Positions 1-8,550 of a stretch of 47,154 bases of DNA are shown here, one piece after another. A program made the position numbers and the translations under genes. Under the pieces are notes generated by a model. That model was given only the letters and a program-made list of their open reading frames with translations. It was not told the DNA's origin and made no database searches. Each line of letters starts with the position of its first letter. The first letter of the stretch is position 1. The stretch comes from JBKEBQ01 sp047973225 (GTDB lineage: Bacteria; Bacillota_I; Bacilli_A; Erysipelotrichales; Erysipelotrichaceae): contig JBKEBQ010000006.1 of NCBI GenBank assembly GCA_047973225.1, forward strand, positions 1 through 47,154, in the 5' to 3' direction.

Positions 1-140
1 AACTGGTATATCTCAGAGTGGTTGAACTGAACGACAAATGGAATGATGGACATATCAGGGATTGGTCAATGGTTATGAATCAGCTTCTCATCAGTCCTGA
101 ATTTGAAAAAAGAGTGAATCACTACATCAATGCTAATTAA
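1..140 (+). CDS. 3' end of an unidentified gene (truncated by window edge)
   Basis: An open frame enters from the left edge (first full codon at base 3) and stops with TAA at 138-140, giving a 45-residue charged C-terminus that includes WNDGHIRDWSMVMNQLL and ends in HYINAN. The frame has no internal stop. The helical, soluble-looking composition suggests a genuine protein end. I do not recognise the family. It converges on the LacI-type gene downstream, so it is not part of that gene's operon. Confidence 0.5.
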   Translation, partial: LVYLRVVELNDKWNDGHIRDWSMVMNQLLISPEFEKRVNHYINAN

Positions 141-179
141 TTACTTACACACTTTTATTGACAAACCCTTAGCGAATGC

Positions 180-204
180 ACAAAAAGATTTTTACGCTTT
201 TTGT
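180..204. terminator. Hairpin between convergent genes, possible bidirectional terminator
   Basis: An 8-bp perfect inverted repeat (ACAAAAAG at 180-187, CTTTTTGT at 197-204) has a 9-nt loop. The T-rich arms give a U-rich 3' side on either strand. It lies between the truncated gene ending at 140 and the 3' end of the LacI-type gene at 266. A second, wobble-containing hairpin follows at about 213-236. The rest of 141-265 holds nothing else I can name. Confidence 0.4.
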
Positions 205-265
205 TATCTAGTATATGCGTGGAATGATCCATGCGTAGTGCGTATAAAAGTAAATTTTTTAAGAA

Positions 266-1303
266 TTATTCCTTTATTAAAGAAGCGCATGATTCTCTTT
301 CAACTAAAGTCGTGTTCACAAATACATGCTGTGATAAGTCTTTTTCTTTTGCAAATTTTTGCGATAGAAGACGAAGTGCTTCTTTGGCGATAACATCCTT
401 ACGCACTCGCATTGTTGTTAGTTCGGGAGAAATAACGGTTGTTTCAGAAATGTCATCGAAACCAATTACAGAAATATCCTCGGGAATCATGTAACCAAAA
501 GATTTCAATGTTTTAATTAAGCTGATTGCAATGTAGTCATTCTCGCAAAAAAAGGCGGTTGGCATTTTATCGAATTTTTTTAAAGATGGGAAATCATCGA
601 TTTGATTACGAATTACCATGGCAGGAAAGTTTAATATATGTTCTTTTTTTAGTGATAGTCCGTGTCTATTAAGTGCATCTAGAAAACCTTTTTCACGCTT
701 CATAAAATTATAAAAAGTTGGATTACCTTTTACAAGACCAATCGATCGATGCCCTTTTTCGATAAGACTCATACTTGCGTTATAAGCACCCTGATAATTG
801 TTCATCGTTATAAAATCACAATTCAAATTGGGAAAACAAGTATCCAAAACAACCAAATTTTGTTGGATGGACATAATATCTTTTATTTGTTGTTCCCTTA
901 GATTTGTTCCTAGAACAATGAATCCATCGCTTGGTTGTTCATTTTCTAACCCTTTTAATTCATCTAAAAAAGTATTTGAATTTATGGTTGAAATGAGGAA
1001 TGTAAAGGGATAATTTTTGACATCTTCATGCAAGTAGTTTAGCAGTTCGTTAAAGAATGGCAGGGATTGATAGCTTCGTGTAACGATGTCGTTATCATCA
1101 TCGTAACACGCAACAAAACGAATGATCTTATTCTCAGTGATCATTTTTTTATTGTGATTTCGTAGCGGGATATAATTATATTCTTCAACGATTTCTAGAA
1201 CTTTTTGACGTGTTGTTTCGCTAACGCCCGGCTTTCCGTTTAGGGCCAAAGAAACTGCTGATTTGGATATGTTTGCGAGTCGAGCGATATCATCAATTTT
1301 CAT
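266..1303 (-). CDS. LacI-family transcriptional regulator
   Basis: This 345-residue protein has the LacI layout. An N-terminal helix-turn-helix (about residues 1-50, beginning MKIDDIARLANISKSAVSLA) and hinge are followed by a periplasmic-binding-protein-like effector domain (about 60-340). LacI-family members usually bind a sugar or phosphosugar and release DNA. It is read away from the transketolase/ABC sugar operon starting at 1527, with about 220 bp of shared regulatory DNA, so it most likely represses that operon and perhaps itself. The start has a good site (AGGAGGT just upstream on the minus strand). The effector is not evident from sequence; a pentose or pentulose derivative is inferred from the neighbours. 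Confidence 0.9.
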   Translation of the reverse strand: MKIDDIARLANISKSAVSLALNGKPGVSETTRQKVLEIVEEYNYIPLRNHNKKMITENKIIRFVACYDDDNDIVTRSYQSLPFFNELLNYLHEDVKNYPFTFLISTINSNTFLDELKGLENEQPSDGFIVLGTNLREQQIKDIMSIQQNLVVLDTCFPNLNCDFITMNNYQGAYNASMSLIEKGHRSIGLVKGNPTFYNFMKREKGFLDALNRHGLSLKKEHILNFPAMVIRNQIDDFPSLKKFDKMPTAFFCENDYIAISLIKTLKSFGYMIPEDISVIGFDDISETTVISPELTTMRVRKDVIAKEALRLLSQKFAKEKDLSQHVFVNTTLVERESCASLIKE

Positions 1304-1329
1304 AATGACCTCCTAGTTTATGTTAGTTT

Positions 1330-1359
1330 AGTATAGCACATTCAAAGATAAAGTGTAAA
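1330..1359 (-). promoter_or_regulatory. Promoter of the LacI-type gene
   Basis: On the minus strand TTTACA (plus-strand 1354-1359) and TATACT (plus-strand 1330-1335) are separated by 18 bp, a good sigma-A match. Two direct TAGTTTA heptamers at 1314-1320 and 1324-1330 overlap the start of transcription, which would suit autorepression. Confidence 0.55.
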
Positions 1360-1430
1360 TTATAGTGAGTAGATAAAACAAATAGTTTATATAAACTAAA
1401 GTAAAAAATAAATAAAATAAACAGAATATA

Positions 1431-1459
1431 TTGACATTATATACACAAAGTGCTATTCT
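1431..1459 (+). promoter_or_regulatory. Promoter of the transketolase/ABC sugar operon
   Basis: A perfect -35 (TTGACA, 1431-1436) and an extended -10 (TG at 1451-1452, TATTCT at 1454-1459) are 17 bp apart. This is the strongest promoter-like sequence upstream of the 10-kb operon. The expected start near 1466 would place the cre-like site at 1468-1481 immediately downstream. Confidence 0.7.
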
Positions 1460-1467
1460 TTCTATAA

Positions 1468-1481
1468 AGATAGCGCTTACA
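1468..1481 (+). promoter_or_regulatory. cre-like / LacI-type operator just downstream of the promoter
   Basis: AGATAGCGCTTACA matches the Gram-positive cre consensus TGWAANCGNTNWCA at all but two fixed positions (1 and 4) and has the CG centre expected for LacI/CcpA proteins. Its place over the transcription start would make it a roadblock for CcpA or for the adjacent LacI-type repressor. Confidence 0.45.
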
Positions 1482-1526
1482 CAACTAAAATAAAAAATTA
1501 GTTTATGCTATTGAAGGGAGAGTTGA

Positions 1527-2360
1527 ATGGATGTTTTAACATTAGAAAAGAAAGCAATTGAACTAAAAAAAGAAGTTATGCAGTTGGTTTATACGGGAAA
1601 AACAGGACACACAGGATCGGATTTATCGTGTGCGGATATATTGGTAGCGCTGTATTATGGGGTCATGAATATTGATCCACAAGATGCAAAAGCAGATACT
1701 CGTGATCGCTACATCCAAAGTAAAGGTCATGCCGTTGAGATTTTATGGGTAGTATTAGCGGATAAAGGATTTTTTCCAAAAAGTGATTTAACGACATTTT
1801 CTAAATATAAATCTATATATATTGGTCACCCGAATAATAAAGTAAATGGAGTAGAAATGAATACAGGATCACTCGGGCATGGCTTACCCCTTGCGGTAGG
1901 TAGTGCAATTGCTGCAAAACTAGATAACAAAGAGTATCATACCTATACATTAATGGGAGATGGGGAATTGGCTGAAGGGTCGATCTGGGAAGGTGCTATG
2001 GCAGCAGCACAATACAAGCTAGATAATTTAACAGCCATTATTGATTATAATAAGCTACAGATCTCAGGCTGTGTTGATGATGTGATGTGCACATCGCCTT
2101 TAAAAGAGAAATGGGAAGCTTTTGGTTGGAATGTTGTAGAAGTGAAGGGGAACGATATGGGCGAATTGATACATGCTTTGAAAAAGAAGCCTATAAAAGA
2201 TAAGCCAACAATGATTATTGCACATACATTAAAAGGAAATGGTGTATCGGATGCGGAAGATGTTGCAAGTTGGCATCACCATGTTCCTACAGATGACGAA
2301 TTAGCAAGAGCATTATGTGAACTAGATCAACAATTGGAGGTTTTGAATAATGGAAAATAA
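1527..2360 (+). CDS. Transketolase, N-terminal (TPP-binding) subunit
   Basis: This 277-residue protein corresponds to the N-terminal third of transketolase, here a separate subunit. It shows the thiamine-diphosphate signature starting at GDGELAEG and ending at the Asn of IIDYNKLQ, plus the conserved His regions (SKGHAVE, GHPN). Together with the next gene it would transfer two-carbon units between ketose and aldose phosphates in the pentose phosphate pathway. It has a GAAGGGAGAG ribosome site. Its last codons overlap the C-terminal subunit by 11 bp, implying coupled translation and a 1:1 complex. Being the first gene of a sugar-uptake operon suggests a dedicated transketolase that routes the imported pentose into central metabolism. 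Confidence 0.93.
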   Translation: MDVLTLEKKAIELKKEVMQLVYTGKTGHTGSDLSCADILVALYYGVMNIDPQDAKADTRDRYIQSKGHAVEILWVVLADKGFFPKSDLTTFSKYKSIYIGHPNNKVNGVEMNTGSLGHGLPLAVGSAIAAKLDNKEYHTYTLMGDGELAEGSIWEGAMAAAQYKLDNLTAIIDYNKLQISGCVDDVMCTSPLKEKWEAFGWNVVEVKGNDMGELIHALKKKPIKDKPTMIIAHTLKGNGVSDAEDVASWHHHVPTDDELARALCELDQQLEVLNNGK

Positions 2361-3288
2361 AATCGCGAATAGACAAGTCATGTGTGATGTCTTAATCGAC
2401 AAAGCGACAAAAAATAAAGATATTCTTGTATTAACAAGTGATTCAAGAGGTTCTGCTTCTTTAACAAATTTTGCGAAAGCATTGCCCAATCAAATTATTG
2501 AAGTAGGAATTGCGGAACAAAATATCGTTAGTATTGCGGCAGGATTGGCGCTCAATGGAAAGCGACCTTTTGTCGCATCGCCAGCTTCTTTTTTAAGTAT
2601 GAGAAGTATAGAGCAGGTTAAGGTTGATGTTGCTTATTCATTTAAGAATGTTAAGTTGGTCGGTATTAGTGGTGGTGTTAGTTATGGAGCATTAGGGATG
2701 AGTCATCATTCCTTACAAGATTTAGCAGTAACACGAGCGATTCCCAATCTACAAGTGTTATTACCAAGTGATCGCCATGAAACAAAAGCGATGTTTGAGT
2801 ATTTGGCAACATCAAAAGAGCCTGCGTATATTCGTCTGGGTCGTAATCCGGTTGCGGATGTATTTGATGAAACATATAGTAAATTTGAATTAGGAAAAAT
2901 GAATATTGTTCATCAAGGCGACGATATTACCTTTGTTGCAGCTGGAGAAACGTTAAGAGTGGCACTGGATGCTGCCTTATTACTAGAAAAAGAAGGGATT
3001 CATGCAAGAGTGTTAAACGCAGCAAGCATTAAGCCTTTTGATACAGAAACATTATTAAAAGCAGCTAAGGAAACAAAGCATATTATAAGTATTGAAGAGC
3101 ACAGTGTGCATGGTGGATTGGGTTCTGCCGTTGCCGAATGTGTGAGTGAGAGTGCAGCAGCAACAGTAAAAATAATTGCCATTCCTGATGAATCTGTCGT
3201 AACAGGAAATACGCAAGAAGTGTTTCAACATTATGGAATCACGAAAGAAAATATTAAAGAAGTAGCAAAAAAAATCATTCATAAATAA
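2350..3288 (+). CDS. Transketolase, C-terminal subunit
   Basis: This 312-residue protein covers the pyrimidine-binding and C-terminal domains of transketolase. The EVGIAEQN motif holds the glutamate that activates thiamine diphosphate. The region around SYGALGMSHHSLQD and the basic substrate-phosphate segment (YIRLGRNP) are also typical. It overlaps the N-terminal subunit and has its own site (TTGGAGG ahead of the ATG). The two make a split transketolase; DXP synthase has a related fold, but the split form and sugar operon favour transketolase. Confidence 0.92.
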   Translation: MENKIANRQVMCDVLIDKATKNKDILVLTSDSRGSASLTNFAKALPNQIIEVGIAEQNIVSIAAGLALNGKRPFVASPASFLSMRSIEQVKVDVAYSFKNVKLVGISGGVSYGALGMSHHSLQDLAVTRAIPNLQVLLPSDRHETKAMFEYLATSKEPAYIRLGRNPVADVFDETYSKFELGKMNIVHQGDDITFVAAGETLRVALDAALLLEKEGIHARVLNAASIKPFDTETLLKAAKETKHIISIEEHSVHGGLGSAVAECVSESAAATVKIIAIPDESVVTGNTQEVFQHYGITKENIKEVAKKIIHK

Positions 3289-3304
3289 TATAAAGGAGAG
3301 CTGT

Positions 3305-4708
3305 ATGGATAAGGTAAAAATTGGGTTCGCACCAACAAGAAGGAGTATCTTTAGTGCACCCGATGCAGTTAAATATGCAAATCTAACAAGAGATAGGTTA
3401 AAAGAATTAGACGTAGAATTCGTTGATATTACAGAATTTAACGATGAAGGATTACTGTATGACGATGAACAAATGGAACAAATTGCTAAGAAATTCAAGC
3501 ATGAGAAAGTCGATGGCTTGTTTTTACCACATGCAAATTTTGGAACGGAATATATATGTGCACGATTGGCAAAAAAATTAAATGTTCCGGTATTGTTATG
3601 GGGACCAAGGGATGAACGCCCAGAAGAGAATGGAATGCGTCTTAGAGATACACAGTGTGGCTTGTTCGCTACAGGGAAAGTATTAAGAAGATTTCAAGTT
3701 CCATTCACATATATGACAAACTGTCGCTTACACGATGCTGAATTTGAAAGAGGATTGCATGATTTTCTAAGTGTTTGTAATGTTGTAAAAACATTTAGAA
3801 ATACAAGAATCTTACAAATTGGACCTAGACCTTTTGATTTTTGGACAACGATGGTAAATGAAGGTGAGTTATTAGAAAAATTTAATATTCAACTAGCACC
3901 AATCCCCTTACCTGAGCTATACGCAGAAATGAAAAAAGTAAATAAAGAAGATGTAAAAACAATTGATCGGGTTATCGGGCATTGTACGAAATGCGCCAAG
4001 ATTAACATCAAAGATTCAGAATTGGGAAATGTGGCGGTTTTGAAAATAGCAATGGAAAACTTGGCTAAAAAATATGGATGTAATGCGATTGTAATTCAGT
4101 GTTGGAACGCACTTCAAGATGAGATTGGAATTATGCCGTGTGCTGCCAACTCATTATTGAATGAAGAAGGAATTCCAACCATCTGTGAGACAGATATTCA
4201 TGGGGCAATATCAAGTTTGATGATTGAAGCGGCAACAAGAGGTAGAAAGCGCAATATGTTTTCTGACTGGACCGTACGTCATCCAGATAATGAAAACGGA
4301 GAATTGTTGCAACACTGTGGCTTGTTTCCTTTTTCAGTAGCAAAAAACAAACCATCCATTGAATATCCGGTCGCCTTCGATTCTCCAGGATCTGTGGCGA
4401 TGGAAGCAAAACACGGTACCTTGACCTTAGCTCGTTTCGATGGTGACAATGGAGAATATTCGCTGTTACTAGGGAACGCAAAAGGAATTGATGGTCCATA
4501 TACAAAAGGAACATATTTATGGATAGAAGTTGATAATTTAAAGCGTTTGGAAGAAAAAATTGTTACTGGACCTTATATCCATCATGTTTGTGCAATTCAT
4601 GAAGATGTTGTAGCGGTTCTTTATGAATCGTGTAAATATTTAGGAATTAAACCTGATTTATATGATCCGATTGAGGAAGATGTTAAAGCTTATTTACGAG
4701 GAGAATAG
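3305..4708 (+). CDS. L-fucose/L-arabinose isomerase-family protein
   Basis: This 467-residue protein follows the fucose/arabinose isomerase plan: two Rossmann-like N-terminal domains (about 1-160 and 165-320) and a C-terminal domain (about 330-467). Candidate Mn-site acidic residues lie in CETDIHGA (Glu295, Asp297), and a histidine-rich C-terminal stretch (IHHVCAIHED) may provide the third ligand. Such enzymes interconvert aldoses and ketoses such as L-fucose/L-fuculose, D-arabinose/D-ribulose or L-arabinose/L-ribulose. The family also contains members of unproven specificity, so the substrate is not assigned. It sits between transketolase and an FGGY kinase, which fits isomerase then kinase then pentose phosphate pathway. 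Confidence 0.8.
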   Translation: MDKVKIGFAPTRRSIFSAPDAVKYANLTRDRLKELDVEFVDITEFNDEGLLYDDEQMEQIAKKFKHEKVDGLFLPHANFGTEYICARLAKKLNVPVLLWGPRDERPEENGMRLRDTQCGLFATGKVLRRFQVPFTYMTNCRLHDAEFERGLHDFLSVCNVVKTFRNTRILQIGPRPFDFWTTMVNEGELLEKFNIQLAPIPLPELYAEMKKVNKEDVKTIDRVIGHCTKCAKINIKDSELGNVAVLKIAMENLAKKYGCNAIVIQCWNALQDEIGIMPCAANSLLNEEGIPTICETDIHGAISSLMIEAATRGRKRNMFSDWTVRHPDNENGELLQHCGLFPFSVAKNKPSIEYPVAFDSPGSVAMEAKHGTLTLARFDGDNGEYSLLLGNAKGIDGPYTKGTYLWIEVDNLKRLEEKIVTGPYIHHVCAIHEDVVAVLYESCKYLGIKPDLYDPIEEDVKAYLRGE

Positions 4709-4709
4709 G

Positions 4710-6218
4710 ATGGATAAAGGAAAAGGATTTGTTATTAGTATTGACCAAAGTACGCAAGGGACCAAAGCAATATTACTCAGTGAAAAAGGTAATGTATTGT
4801 TACGATGTGATCGTGCACATAAACAAATTACCAATGAAAAAGGTTGGGTTTCCCATGATCCTTTAGAAATTTATGACAATGTGCTTGCAGTTGTGAAAGA
4901 ATTGATTGAAAAAAGTAAAATAAATACAGAAAAGATTGGTGCCGTTGCGATCTCGAATCAAAGAGAAACATCTCTAATTTGGCATAAAAAAAGTGGCGAA
5001 ATTATAGATAATGCGATTGTATGGCAATGTGCTAGAGCAAAGACAATTACCAATCGAATACAGGATCAAAACACGTTTGACTATGTGAAGGAAGCAACAG
5101 GTATTCATGTTTCTCCGTATTTTCCTGCCGCAAAATTTGCATGGCTATTTGAAACACATCAACTTGATGATGCTATGGCCAAAGGGGAATTATGTTGTGG
5201 TACGATGGATAGTTATCTTGTATATCGCTTAACGAACAAAAAAGTGTTTAAAACAGATTATGCAAATGCTTCACGAACACAATTGTTTAATATTCGTGAT
5301 TTGAAATGGGATAAAAAGCTATGCAAATTATTTCATATGAATCCAGCTTGTTTACCTGAAGTTTGTGATAGTGATTCCTTATTTGGATGGACTGATTTTG
5401 ATGGTATTTTAAAAAAGAAGGTACCCATTCATGCCGTGTTAGGAGATTCCCATGCTGCCCTTTTTGGTCAAAATTGTCTTAAAAAAGGAGAAACAAAAGC
5501 AACATATGGTACGGGTTCTTCGATTATGATGAACACGGGCGTAGATATGCAAAGAAGTAAGCAAGGATTAACGACATCGATTGCATGGAAAATCAATAAT
5601 GTTGTGAATTACGTTATTGAAGGAAACATAAATTATACAGGCTCTGTGATTACTTGGTTGCAAGAAGATATGAAGTTGATTAAAAGTCCTATGGAAACAG
5701 AAATTTTGGCAGCAAGAGCAAATGAAGAAGATACAACATATCTAGTGCCAGCATTTTCGGGGCTTGGTGCTCCTTATTGGGAAAATGATGCAAATGCTAT
5801 GTTTACAGGAATGACAAGGTTGACAGGAAAAAGAGAGCTTGTAAAAGCCGCGTTGGATAGTATTGCTTATCAAATCAATGATGTAATAGAAATCATGAAA
5901 AACGAATCGAAATTAGATCTTGTTCGTTTATGCGTAGATGGCGGACCAACAGCAAATCAATATTTAATGCAATTTCAAAGTGATATTTCCAATATTCCTA
6001 TTTATATATCAAATCAGGAAGAATTATCAGCGATTGGCGTTGGATATTTAGCAGGGATGCAAATGGGATTGTATGATGCAGATATATTAAAGAATATTGC
6101 ATATAAAAGAATTTATACAAAGATGAACCAAGAAATACGTGAGAAAAAGATTTTTGGTTGGAAAAAAAGTGTTCAACTTGCTATAACAGCAGTTAACAAT
6201 ACACAAGGAGGTGTGTAA
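4710..6218 (+). CDS. FGGY-family carbohydrate kinase, glycerol-kinase-like
   Basis: This 502-residue FGGY kinase most resembles the glycerol kinase clade. It keeps the AISNQRETS and IVWQCARA segments that position glycerol in GlpK, the catalytic-Asp motif GDSHAALFGQ and the ATP-site GTGSSIMMNTG. The family phosphorylates polyols or ketoses. In this operon the substrate may be the ketose produced by the isomerase, or a small polyol such as glycerol or a tetritol. The ATG at 4710 is preferred because AGGAGA lies just upstream; an in-frame extension to 4662 would overlap the isomerase gene. The neighbouring stop is one base upstream, indicating coupled translation. Confidence 0.85.
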   Translation: MDKGKGFVISIDQSTQGTKAILLSEKGNVLLRCDRAHKQITNEKGWVSHDPLEIYDNVLAVVKELIEKSKINTEKIGAVAISNQRETSLIWHKKSGEIIDNAIVWQCARAKTITNRIQDQNTFDYVKEATGIHVSPYFPAAKFAWLFETHQLDDAMAKGELCCGTMDSYLVYRLTNKKVFKTDYANASRTQLFNIRDLKWDKKLCKLFHMNPACLPEVCDSDSLFGWTDFDGILKKKVPIHAVLGDSHAALFGQNCLKKGETKATYGTGSSIMMNTGVDMQRSKQGLTTSIAWKINNVVNYVIEGNINYTGSVITWLQEDMKLIKSPMETEILAARANEEDTTYLVPAFSGLGAPYWENDANAMFTGMTRLTGKRELVKAALDSIAYQINDVIEIMKNESKLDLVRLCVDGGPTANQYLMQFQSDISNIPIYISNQEELSAIGVGYLAGMQMGLYDADILKNIAYKRIYTKMNQEIREKKIFGWKKSVQLAITAVNNTQGGV

Positions 6219-6230
6219 ATGAAGGTATGA
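6219..6230 (+). other. Three-codon mini-ORF (MKV) overlapping the ribokinase start
   Basis: The AAGGAGG at 6205-6211 is ideally spaced (7 nt) for the ATG at 6219. That frame reads ATG AAG GTA TGA and stops at once. Its TGA overlaps the ribokinase ATG (ATGA at 6227-6230), so ribokinase translation may depend on reinitiation or on a 15-nt spaced site. Confidence 0.4.
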
Positions 6231-7129
6231 AAAAAGCATGGATTTTAGTAGTAGGAAGTGTTTCTATTGATTATGTAGTGGAGTGTGATAAGAAACCCCT
6301 GTCCGGAGAAACTTGTATGGGAACATCATTTCATACATATTTTGGCGGAAAAGGGGCAAATCAAGCAATTGCAGCAGCGAAATTGGGATGTGATGTTCAA
6401 TTTCTTGGCTGTGTTGGCAAGGATGATGCAGGTCGCAAGTGTATTGAGAATTTAAATCATAATGGTGTTTCGACAGATTATGTCAACATAGTTGAAGAAG
6501 ATAGTGGAAGCGCTCACATTGTGATTACCGAAAAAGATAACAGTATTATCGTTGTGTCGGGTGCCAATTTACATTGTTCCAAACAACAAATTGATACGGC
6601 CTTACTGGATAAACCTGACCTAGTGATTTTACAAAATGAAATAACGATGGCAAGTGTTGAATATACGATTGAGCGTTGTTATGAAGAGGGAATTCCTATC
6701 ATTTATAATCCTGCACCGGCAAAGCCAATACTGGAAAAAACACTTAGAAAAGCAACTTATATTACGCCGAACGAAAGTGAATTTGCCTTGCTATTTCCGA
6801 AAAAAAGCCAAGAAGAAATCTTAAAAAAAATGTCTAATCAATTGATTTTAACATTAGGTGAAAAAGGGGTTGCGATTCATGATGGATCAATTATTCAAAG
6901 CATCCCTGCATATGATGTTGAGGTTGTAGATACAACAGGTGCAGGAGATACGTTTAATGGTGTTTTGGGATTTTCCCTACTTCGTAAATATCCATTAAAG
7001 GAAGCCGTGCAAATCGCAAATTTAGCAGCAGCCCTATCCATTCAAGAAAAAGGAGCACAAGGTGGAATACCGAGTTTAGCGAAGATGAAAGCGAGTGAAA
7101 TGTATGAAAAAAAATGGAATATTGAATAG
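6227..7129 (+). CDS. Ribokinase (PfkB-family sugar kinase)
   Basis: This 300-residue PfkB kinase has the N-terminal signature around YFGGKGANQAIAAAKLG and the C-terminal signature DTTGAGDTFNG with the catalytic Asp. The length and the DYVVECDKKPLSGET start region match ribokinase better than fructokinase or 1-phosphofructokinase. It would make ribose 5-phosphate from cytosolic D-ribose. Neighbours (RbsD-type mutarotase, RbsABC-type transporter) agree. The presence of a second kinase (FGGY) and an isomerase suggests the operon handles more than one sugar or an indirect route. The end overlaps the next gene by 26 bp. Confidence 0.85.
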   Translation: MKKAWILVVGSVSIDYVVECDKKPLSGETCMGTSFHTYFGGKGANQAIAAAKLGCDVQFLGCVGKDDAGRKCIENLNHNGVSTDYVNIVEEDSGSAHIVITEKDNSIIVVSGANLHCSKQQIDTALLDKPDLVILQNEITMASVEYTIERCYEEGIPIIYNPAPAKPILEKTLRKATYITPNESEFALLFPKKSQEEILKKMSNQLILTLGEKGVAIHDGSIIQSIPAYDVEVVDTTGAGDTFNGVLGFSLLRKYPLKEAVQIANLAAALSIQEKGAQGGIPSLAKMKASEMYEKKWNIE

Positions 7130-7499
7130 AGATATCAATAATATTTTAGGGAAATTAGGTCATACAGATAAGATTTTAATTGCTGATTTGGGATTACCCA
7201 TTCCTGAAAACGTGTATTGTATTGATTTAACACTGATACAAGGGATACCTTCATTTAACGATGTGTTAACCCTGATAAGTGAAGAAATGTTAGTTGAAAA
7301 GTATTATGTATCAGAAGATATTCGTACACAAAACAAAAAAGTTGAAAAGGAAATTATGAGTGTATTTCCAAATACAGAAGTTACCTATATGAAACATGAA
7401 GACTTCAAAGAGTTGAGTAAAGAAGTGAAAGTAATTATACGCAGCGGTGAAAATACACCGTATGCAAATATAATATTACAATCAAAATGTTTGTTTTAA
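7104..7499 (+). CDS. rbsD: D-ribose pyranase (RbsD/FucU family)
   Basis: This protein of about 131 residues matches RbsD closely at the N-terminus (KKNGILN, then LGHTDKILIADLGLPIP). The His in LGHTD is the catalytic residue in RbsD. The enzyme converts beta-pyranose to beta-furanose ribose, feeding ribokinase. The ATG at 7104 gives the family-typical MKKNGILN start; a GTG three codons upstream is also possible. The gene overlaps the ribokinase gene, so the two are probably translated together. The C-terminal NTPYANIILQSKCLF keeps the family's YANI element. Confidence 0.88.
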   Translation: MKKNGILNRDINNILGKLGHTDKILIADLGLPIPENVYCIDLTLIQGIPSFNDVLTLISEEMLVEKYYVSEDIRTQNKKVEKEIMSVFPNTEVTYMKHEDFKELSKEVKVIIRSGENTPYANIILQSKCLF

Positions 7500-7533
7500 A
7501 AAAGTAAAAACAATAAGTCAAAAGGAGACGAAA

Positions 7534-8529
7534 ATGAAAAACTTAAATAAAGTATTGAAAATGTTTGTAGTAGTTGGTTTATGCGCAATGGTATTAGTGG
7601 GTTGTGGAGGATCAAGCGAAAAAAAGGATGAAAAATCAGATGGTGCATTAACAGGTGGTGGAGAAAACTTAATTTATGTTATTACACCTTCACACTCAAA
7701 CCCATTCTTTAAAACAGAAGCAGATGCAGCAGCAGCGAAAGCAAAAGAATTGGGTTATGAAGTGAAGGTAGTATCACATGATGATGACCCAACAAAACAA
7801 TCTGAATTATTTGAAACGGCAATATCTGAAAAAGCGGCAGCAATTATTTGTGATAATGCAGGTTCTGATGCAACAGTGGCAGCCGTACAAAAAGCTCGTG
7901 ATGCGAATATTCCGACATTTTTGATTGACCGCGAAATTAATGAACAAGGAATTGCGATCAGTCAAATTGTTGCAAACAATTATCAAGGTGCAAAAGGTGC
8001 AGCAGAAGCTTTTGTGGAAGCCATGGGTGAAGAAGGAAAGTATGCAGAATTATTAGGAAAAGAATCAGATACAAACGCTAGTGTTCGTTCAGAAGCATTC
8101 CATGAAGTAATTGATCAATATGAAAAATTAGAACTAGTGGCAACGCAAACTGCAAACTGGGAACAAACAGAGGCATATAGCAAAATGGAAACAATTTTGC
8201 AATCACATCCAGATATCAAAGGTGTTATTTGTGGAAACGATACAATGGCAGTGGGTGCAGCAGCAGCAATTAAAGCAGCAGGATTAAGTGATGTTGCGAT
8301 TATTGGAGTAGACGGAAGTAATGATGCAAGAGATGAAATTAAGAATGGAACAATGACAGCAACTGCACTTCAACAAGCAGCGTTAATTGCAGAGATGGCC
8401 GTTATCCAAGCAGATGACTATTTAAAAAATGGAACTACAGGATTAGATGAAAAACAATTGGTAGATTGTATTATTATAACAAAAGATAATGCAGATCAAT
8501 TAGAGTCATTTGTATTCAAAGAAGATTAA
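7534..8529 (+). CDS. Sugar ABC transporter substrate-binding lipoprotein (RbsB-like)
   Basis: This 331-residue protein begins with a lipoprotein signal (hydrophobic 10-22, lipobox LVGC, Cys24), followed by a type-1 periplasmic-binding fold. It shows the RbsB-type pattern: TPSHSNPFF near the start, DNAGSDATVAAVQ, DREI, the hinge-region CGNDTMAVGAAAAIKAAG and the GVDGSNDARDEI segment. It captures sugar outside the membrane for the RbsA/RbsC-type transporter encoded downstream. Ribose-like or other pentose binding is inferred. It has a strong AAAAGGAGA site. A stable hairpin directly follows, which may raise the level of this message relative to the transporter genes, as binding proteins are needed in excess. 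Confidence 0.9.
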   Translation: MKNLNKVLKMFVVVGLCAMVLVGCGGSSEKKDEKSDGALTGGGENLIYVITPSHSNPFFKTEADAAAAKAKELGYEVKVVSHDDDPTKQSELFETAISEKAAAIICDNAGSDATVAAVQKARDANIPTFLIDREINEQGIAISQIVANNYQGAKGAAEAFVEAMGEEGKYAELLGKESDTNASVRSEAFHEVIDQYEKLELVATQTANWEQTEAYSKMETILQSHPDIKGVICGNDTMAVGAAAAIKAAGLSDVAIIGVDGSNDARDEIKNGTMTATALQQAALIAEMAVIQADDYLKNGTTGLDEKQLVDCIIITKDNADQLESFVFKED

Positions 8530-8550
8530 TTTGTATTGTAAAGTATAAAC

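Larger units (their letters stand above)
1314..1505. promoter_or_regulatory. Repeated TAGTTTA heptamers, candidate operators
   Basis: TAGTTTA occurs at 1314-1320, 1324-1330, 1383-1389 and 1499-1505. An inverted copy (TAAACTA) at 1392-1398 makes the 16-bp perfect palindrome TAGTTTATATAAACTA at 1383-1398. The copies sit by both divergent promoters. They are candidate binding sites for the adjacent LacI-type protein, although the classical LacI operator has a central CG, so another regulator is possible. Confidence 0.45.

Noticed and set aside
3055..3498. 147-codon minus-strand frame across the transketolase/isomerase junction
   Set aside because: It has no start signal and covers two well-supported plus-strand genes.
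4662..4709. Longer start for the FGGY kinase
   Set aside because: The extension overlaps the isomerase gene's coding end, has no ribosome site, and the ATG at 4710 has AGGAGA directly upstream.
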